Shown here: one piece after another, positions 59,260 to 64,000 of the stretch
Layout of the letters: every line of letters begins with the position of its first letter
Position numbering within the stretch: position 1 is the first letter of the stretch
Assembly (NCBI GenBank): GCA_023213395.1
Contig: CM041465.1
Location: 229,283,741 to 229,347,740 of the forward strand
Reading direction: 5' to 3'
Origin: Cycas panzhihuaensis
Lineage: Eukaryota > Cycadophyta
Length of the DNA: 64,000 nt
Notes under the pieces: generated by a model
What the model was told of the DNA's origin: nothing
Databases searched by the model: none
Seen by the model: the letters and a program-made list of their open reading frames with translations, nothing else
Made by a program: the position numbers and the translations under genes

Positions 59260-60915
59260 ATTTTCTTAGTGTTTGGATAATACAATAATACACAAGGTAT
59301 TACAAAGCATAAGGGAGATTAGTATGAAAGTAGAACAGAATCTCATGTCAATTGAAAACACTATAGATACAAAGGATAGTGAAAATGAAGAGGAGGAGGG
59401 GAAGGAAGTTCATAACTTTCCTCTAGAAAACATAGAGCTACACTATGAACAACAAAACATAGATGAGACCCCTACCCAAAAGTTAAGGGAAAGTAATCCG
59501 ATACAACAAGGGGAACCTAAAACACCCAAAATCAACCTCGGTACTGAAACAAAACCAAAAAACATCACAATTGGAGACTACTAGAATGAAAAGACCATGC
59601 CAGAGTTACAAGCCCTCTTTGAGGAATTCAAGGATGTGTTTGCATGGTCATATAAAGATCTTAAGGGTATTCCTCCAAAAATAAGAGTACACCACATCGA
59701 TTTAATCGAAGGGGCAAAACCAATAAAACAAAGGCCTTACAGAATGAATCCTCATTATAAGGAAAAAGTTAAGGCCGAGTTGGATAAAATGCTCCAAGCA
59801 AGTTACATCTATGAGATAAGAGTACAATGATTGGGTGAGTTTCATAGTAGTGGTTCCAAAGAAAAATGGATAAATAAGCGTATGTGTAGACTATTAGTAA
59901 TTGAACAAAGTCACTAAGAAGGGTCCATTTCCTATCCCTTTTATAGAAGATGTGCTAGAAATAGTGGGTGGAAAAGAAGTATACACATTCACAAACAGAT
60001 TCAGTGGATATAATCAAGTAAGCATTGCATCGAAGGATCAATCCAAAACGACCTTTGTAACAGAGTAGGGAACTTACGCTTATCGAGTGATGCCTTTTGG
60101 ATTAACAAATGCATCAACAACATTTCATATAATAGTACCCAATATCTTCAAGAAATTAGTAGGGGAAATGATGGCGGTATTCCTTGATGATTGGGCACTG
60201 TATGGAATAATGAAAAACCATATAGAAAACCTCAGAACAAACATGCCAGGAGAATAAATTGTGTTTGAATCCATAAAAATGCACTTTCTTAGTGCCCTTT
60301 TGAAACCTTCTGGGACATGTTATTAGCAAAGCAGGGTTATTAACAAACTTGGCGAAGGTAGCCAGCATTTTACATTATTCCTAACCCCAAAATCAGAAAC
60401 AAATTGAAGGATTCTTAGGTTTAATGGGCTACTATTACAAGTTTGTAAAAGGATATGTGCAGATATCTAGATCCCTAAAGTATCTATTAAAAAAGGAAGC
60501 AAACTGGGAATGGGGTCTAGAGCAACAAAAAACATTCAAAACCTTGAAACGAGCAATAGCTTCATCACCTGTGCTATGATTTCCAGATTGGAGAAAAATA
60601 TTCCACATACATGTCGATGCCTCCCAGTTCGTCATTAGATGTATTCTAGCACAACCAAGGGAAAATAATGTAGATCAACCTATTTACTTCGCAAGCTAGA
60701 AACAAACTCGAGCAGAACAAAACTATACAACTATAAACAGAGAACAATTAGGAACGGTTTATTCCCTACAAAAGTTTCGGCACTCTCTTATCCAGTCCCT
60801 TCATATTTTATGTGGATCACCAAGCATTGATGTATTTGGTAAATAAACCACTATTATGTGAAAAGAGACATAATGGCTTCACAGTCCCAAGATCTAGAAG
60901 CTAGGATCACTCTAG
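59260..60915 (+). pseudogene. Ty3/gypsy L protease-to-RNase H remnant
   Basis: An acidic linker (59273-59584) leads into a well-kept reverse transcriptase start: LQALFEEFKDVFAWSYKDLK, HIDLIEGAKPIKQRPYRMNP (open at 59597-59830). Later parts read WINK..VPFGLTN-type blocks in shifting frames, the catalytic region as MMAVFLDDWALYG near 60170, and RNase H as VYSLQKFRHSL and FYVDHQALMYLVNKPLL near 60760-60860. The box FLDD keeps both aspartates. Stops and at least three frameshifts inactivate it. It is cut at 60915 by copia M. The Tat/Athila-like lineage is suggested by the EFKDVFAW and DLKGIPP start. Confidence 0.82.
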
Positions 60916-61410
60916 TGTAGAAGCACAAATAGTTAACAAGTATAATACTCTCAAGATGAAAGAAAGCATAAGAAACAAAGCATAAAATGAAGGAGCAAGA
61001 GAAATGATACCAAATGTGTGGAGTTGGAATTGGTCCAACCTCCAAAAGAATAAACAGTTTGATTAGCAAACTGACAGCATAACAATACAACTCCAACACT
61101 CTTATGAGACAACGAGGAAAGATCTCATTATATAGAGTGAAATGAGAGACCTAAGGCTTTGGATGTTTGACAAGTGTCAAACATCCAAGATACATGCCTT
61201 GCATGTAGGACATGTGTCCTTTTGGGCTCTCATGTGAGCAAAAATGCATAAGGGTCCATTTGACCCTTTAGTGACAACGTTGTGTCACTAGAAAGAATGT
61301 GGGTGTGCACTTTATCACTTAAGTGATAAGTCACCTTTAAAGTACAAAAGTACACATATTACCTAAAGAATAAAGTACATAATCTTAACATGTAAACATA
61401 AGGTTTAACA
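60916..61410 (-). repeat. 3' LTR of copia M
   Basis: Plus strand TGTAGAAGCACAA to AAGGTTTAACA, 495 bp. The minus-strand start TGTTAAACC is exactly next to the purine tract TAAGGGGGGG. The left end is inferred from TG and from where gypsy L reading stops; TCTAG (60911-60915) is the candidate target duplication. Confidence 0.72.
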
Positions 61411-61420
61411 CCCCCCCTTA
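61411..61420 (-). other. Polypurine tract of copia M
   Basis: Minus strand TAAGGGGGGG, abutting the LTR. Confidence 0.85.
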
Positions 61421-61437
61421 CTATTTACAATGTTAAG

Positions 61438-64000
61438 TTAGACACCAAGACCATCTCTGAATTTTACAAACTTTTCTCTACCAAGAGGCTTGGTAAAGAT
61501 ATTTGTTGTCTGCTCCTCTGTAGGTCTATACTGGATGTTGATCTCACCATTCTGCACATGCTCTCTGATGAAGTGATGGTGAACTTCGATGTGTTTTGTT
61601 CGTGCATGAAAGACTGGATTCTTGGCTAACTTGAGTACACTTTAATTGTCACAATATATCCTGGTGGGGTGATTTTGCTCAAGTCCAAGTTCCCCAAGTA
61701 TCCGTCATAGCCAGATAGCTTCACAAGCTGCGTTGACTGCAGCTTTGTACTCTGCTTCGGTGGAGGACAAGGTAACATTGGATTGCTTCTTGCAACTCTA
61801 CGAAACAACTATTGAACCAAGGGAAAAACAGTATCCCGAGGTTGATCTCCTGCTATCTTGGCAACCTGCCCAATCAGAATCTGAGAACCCTTCCAAAGTG
61901 AAGTTCTCATTATGCGCATACTCAAGGCCATGCTGCAATGTGCCTTTGATGTATTTAAGTATGCGTTTAGCTGCATTCCAATGTATCTGATTGGGTTGAG
62001 ACATGTATCGTGAGCAAATCCCAACTGCAAATGAAATGTCCGGTCGAGTGTTGGTGAGATAAATGAGGCTCCCAATCAACTGCCGATAAAGTGTGGGATC
62101 TGCAGGTGCAGCTTCCTCATTGAGAGTAAGCTTAGATCCATTCTCCATTGGTGTAGGCACCTTTGGTTTGCGATCGTGCATCTGAACACGCAAAATGTCC
62201 CAAGAATATTTTGCTTGGGAAATGAAGATATAGCCTGGCTGTTGCCATATCTCAAAGCCTAAAAAATAATGGAGAAGCCCAAGATCTGTCATCTCGAAAC
62301 TTCTCTTCAAGTCATCTTGGAGAATGTGTATCATCTTAGTGTCACTTCCAGTGATCGCTAAGTCATCTACATACAAGGCAACAAAAATGACATGGTTCTT
62401 TTCATGTTTTATATACAGATTAGGATCTGAAGTAGATCGATGAAACCCATGTCTCAAGAAGTAATCATCGATCTTTGAGTACCATGCTCTTGGAGCTTGT
62501 TTCAAGCCATATAACGCCTTTTTTAGGCGACATACAAAATGCTCCTTGCCTTGTACTTTGTAACCGGGAGGTTGCTCCAAATATACCTCCTCCTGAAGAT
62601 CGCCATTAAGAAAGGCGCTCTTCACGTCCATCTGATAGACTGGCTATTTGCATTGAGTAGCTAAGGCCAAGATAAGTCTGATGGTGTTCATATTTGCCAT
62701 TAGTGCAAAAGTCTCTTCATAGTCTATGCCTTCTTTTTGTTTAAATCCTTTTGCCACAAGGCGGGCCTTCTGCTGCTTAAGTGAACCATCAAAATGGAAT
62801 TTGGTCTTGTAGACCCATTTGCAATCGATTACTGTTTGTGTTTAGGCAATTCAACCAAATCCCAAGTACCATTCTTTTCAATAGAATGGATTTCTTCATC
62901 CATGGCAGCCTTCCAATTTTCATTTTTAGAAGCCTCCTCAAAAGTGGAAGGCTCATCAACACATAGCACTTTAGCCATAAGTGCATAATTGGTCTGTTGC
63001 CTGTATTTTGATGGACGTTTTCCTTCAATGATGTGGCCGTCCTGAACTGTCTGAGTGTACCATTTTGGTAACTTTTGAATCGAAGTAACTTCAACCTCAA
63101 GATCTTCTGGTCTAAGTGATTGATCAACAGAAGATATGCTTGGATCAAGTGGAGCAAATTCAGTTGATGTAGACGGTCCAGTAGGTGCAGATGATGTACA
63201 TGGTGTAGAAGATTGAGAGGGAAGGAAGGCCTGAACAATCTTCTTGCCTTTGTCAATGGGAGGTTGCATGGATGTTGTTTGCAACTCCTTATGATCTTCT
63301 TCAGCAAAGATGACATCTCTTGAGGGATGCATTTTCTTCCCAATAGGATCATACAACTTGTAGGCTTTGCTATGAATGGCATACCCTACAAAGATGCATT
63401 TTAGACTATGCTTGTCTAATTTTGTCCTTTGTTGATCGGGGATGTGCATATAAGCAGTGCACCTAAAAGTCCCTAAATGGCTGACAGTAGGCTTTTTGCC
63501 AGACCATGCCTCCTCGAGTGTCATATCGGTGACTGTCATAGTTGGACTGCAATTGGCCACATAGGCAGCTGTGTGAAATGCTTTTGCCCAGTAAGCTTGA
63601 GTGAGTCCTTGTGCATGTATCATTGCTTTGGCTTTATTAGCCAAAGTTCTGTTCATTCGCTCGGAGACCCCATTTTGTTGAGGAGTGTGAGGAATAGTCA
63701 GTTGTCTCCGAATGCCATTATCCTTGCAGTATTGAGTGAATTCATTTAAAGTAAATTCACCTCCATTGTCTATCCTTAATGTTTTGATTGAGTGGCTAGA
63801 CTCATTTTCTACTTCAAGCTTGAATTCTTTGAATTTGGAAAAAGCTTCAGACTTGTGCTTGATGAAGTAGACCCAAACTTTATGAGAAAAGTCATCAATG
63901 AAGGAGATGTAATACAAAGCTCCTCCAAAAGATGCGGTGGACATAGGTCCACACAAATCTGAGTGTATCAGTTGCAAAGGATGTGATGCATGCCATGCTT
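61438..64000 (-). pseudogene. copia M pol: integrase, reverse transcriptase, RNase H (runs off the right edge)
   Basis: The integrase core is open from the window edge to about 62829 (382+ codons): LIHSDLCGPM, TLRIDNGGEF and TPQQNGVSERMNRTL keep the D, D and E residues. Then come FVGYAIHSKAYKLYDP and the linker. A one-base deletion near 62841 shifts the frame before the reverse transcriptase. The latter keeps MDVKSAFLNGDLQEEVYLEQ and ALYVDDLAITG near 62368. Nonsense changes are TGG to TAG at 62644-62646 and at 61798-61800, CGA to TGA at 61705-61707, and CAA to TAA at 61642-61644. RNase H ends at the TAA near 61438. With five lesions in about 850 codons it is the best-kept pol here, yet inactive. 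Family length and order are normal; gag and the 5' LTR should lie past 64000. Confidence 0.9.

Noticed and set aside
62789-63382. A 197-codon minus-strand frame
   Set aside because: It overlaps the copia M integrase in another frame and has no domain.

Overview
This window looks like nuclear DNA from a plant with a large, repeat-filled genome. It is AT-rich and packed with LTR retrotransposons (Ty1/copia and Ty3/gypsy) whose reading frames are broken by many stops. The only clear stretch of host gene is the 3' part of an intron-containing plant galacturonokinase gene. Fragments of a PPR gene and of a minor-spliceosome U11/U12-31K gene also point to a land plant. Old, deeply nested retrotransposons fit a gymnosperm or another slowly turning-over large genome, but the species cannot be fixed from the sequence alone.

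Region 1 to 34077 is one nest. The outermost visible host, copia D (+), survives in three pieces: 8174-8656, 19176-19535 and about 31880-34077. Three insertions split it or lie inside it. First, copia C (+, about 3200-8173) lies upstream and itself carries copia A (-, 1-3199). Second, a gag-only LTR element E1 (-, 8657-19170, target duplication TATAC) carries a complete copia B (-, 10771-18378, target duplication TAAAG). Third, a gypsy element F (-, 19536 to about 31880) has its left LTR interrupted by copia G (-, 20300 to about 25185). LTR differences counted by eye agree with this order: E1 about 16%, its inner element B about 6%.

Region 34078 to 44085 holds a degenerate gypsy integrase remnant and a Tat/Athila-like gypsy J (+) with a tRNA-Asp-type primer site. 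J is interrupted by element H (-, 38744-43052, target duplication ATTTC, LTRs about 3% different). H has no polymerase but carries a 250-codon acidic frame and other gene-like fragments.

Region 44086 to 56500 is the gene-bearing, less dense part. It has three terminal galacturonokinase exons on the minus strand, a 461-bp GC-rich terminal-inverted-repeat element with TTA duplications, scattered LTR pieces, a PPR fragment, a long (TA)n tract and a U11/U12-31K pseudogene.

Region 56500 to 64000 is a second nest. A gypsy element L (+) is interrupted on its left by copia K, which has gag, a 14-copy 63-bp tandem array, an RNase H tail and an LTR. On its right it is interrupted by the youngest-looking copia, M (-), which runs off the window. 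No rRNA, tRNA or CRISPR was seen.
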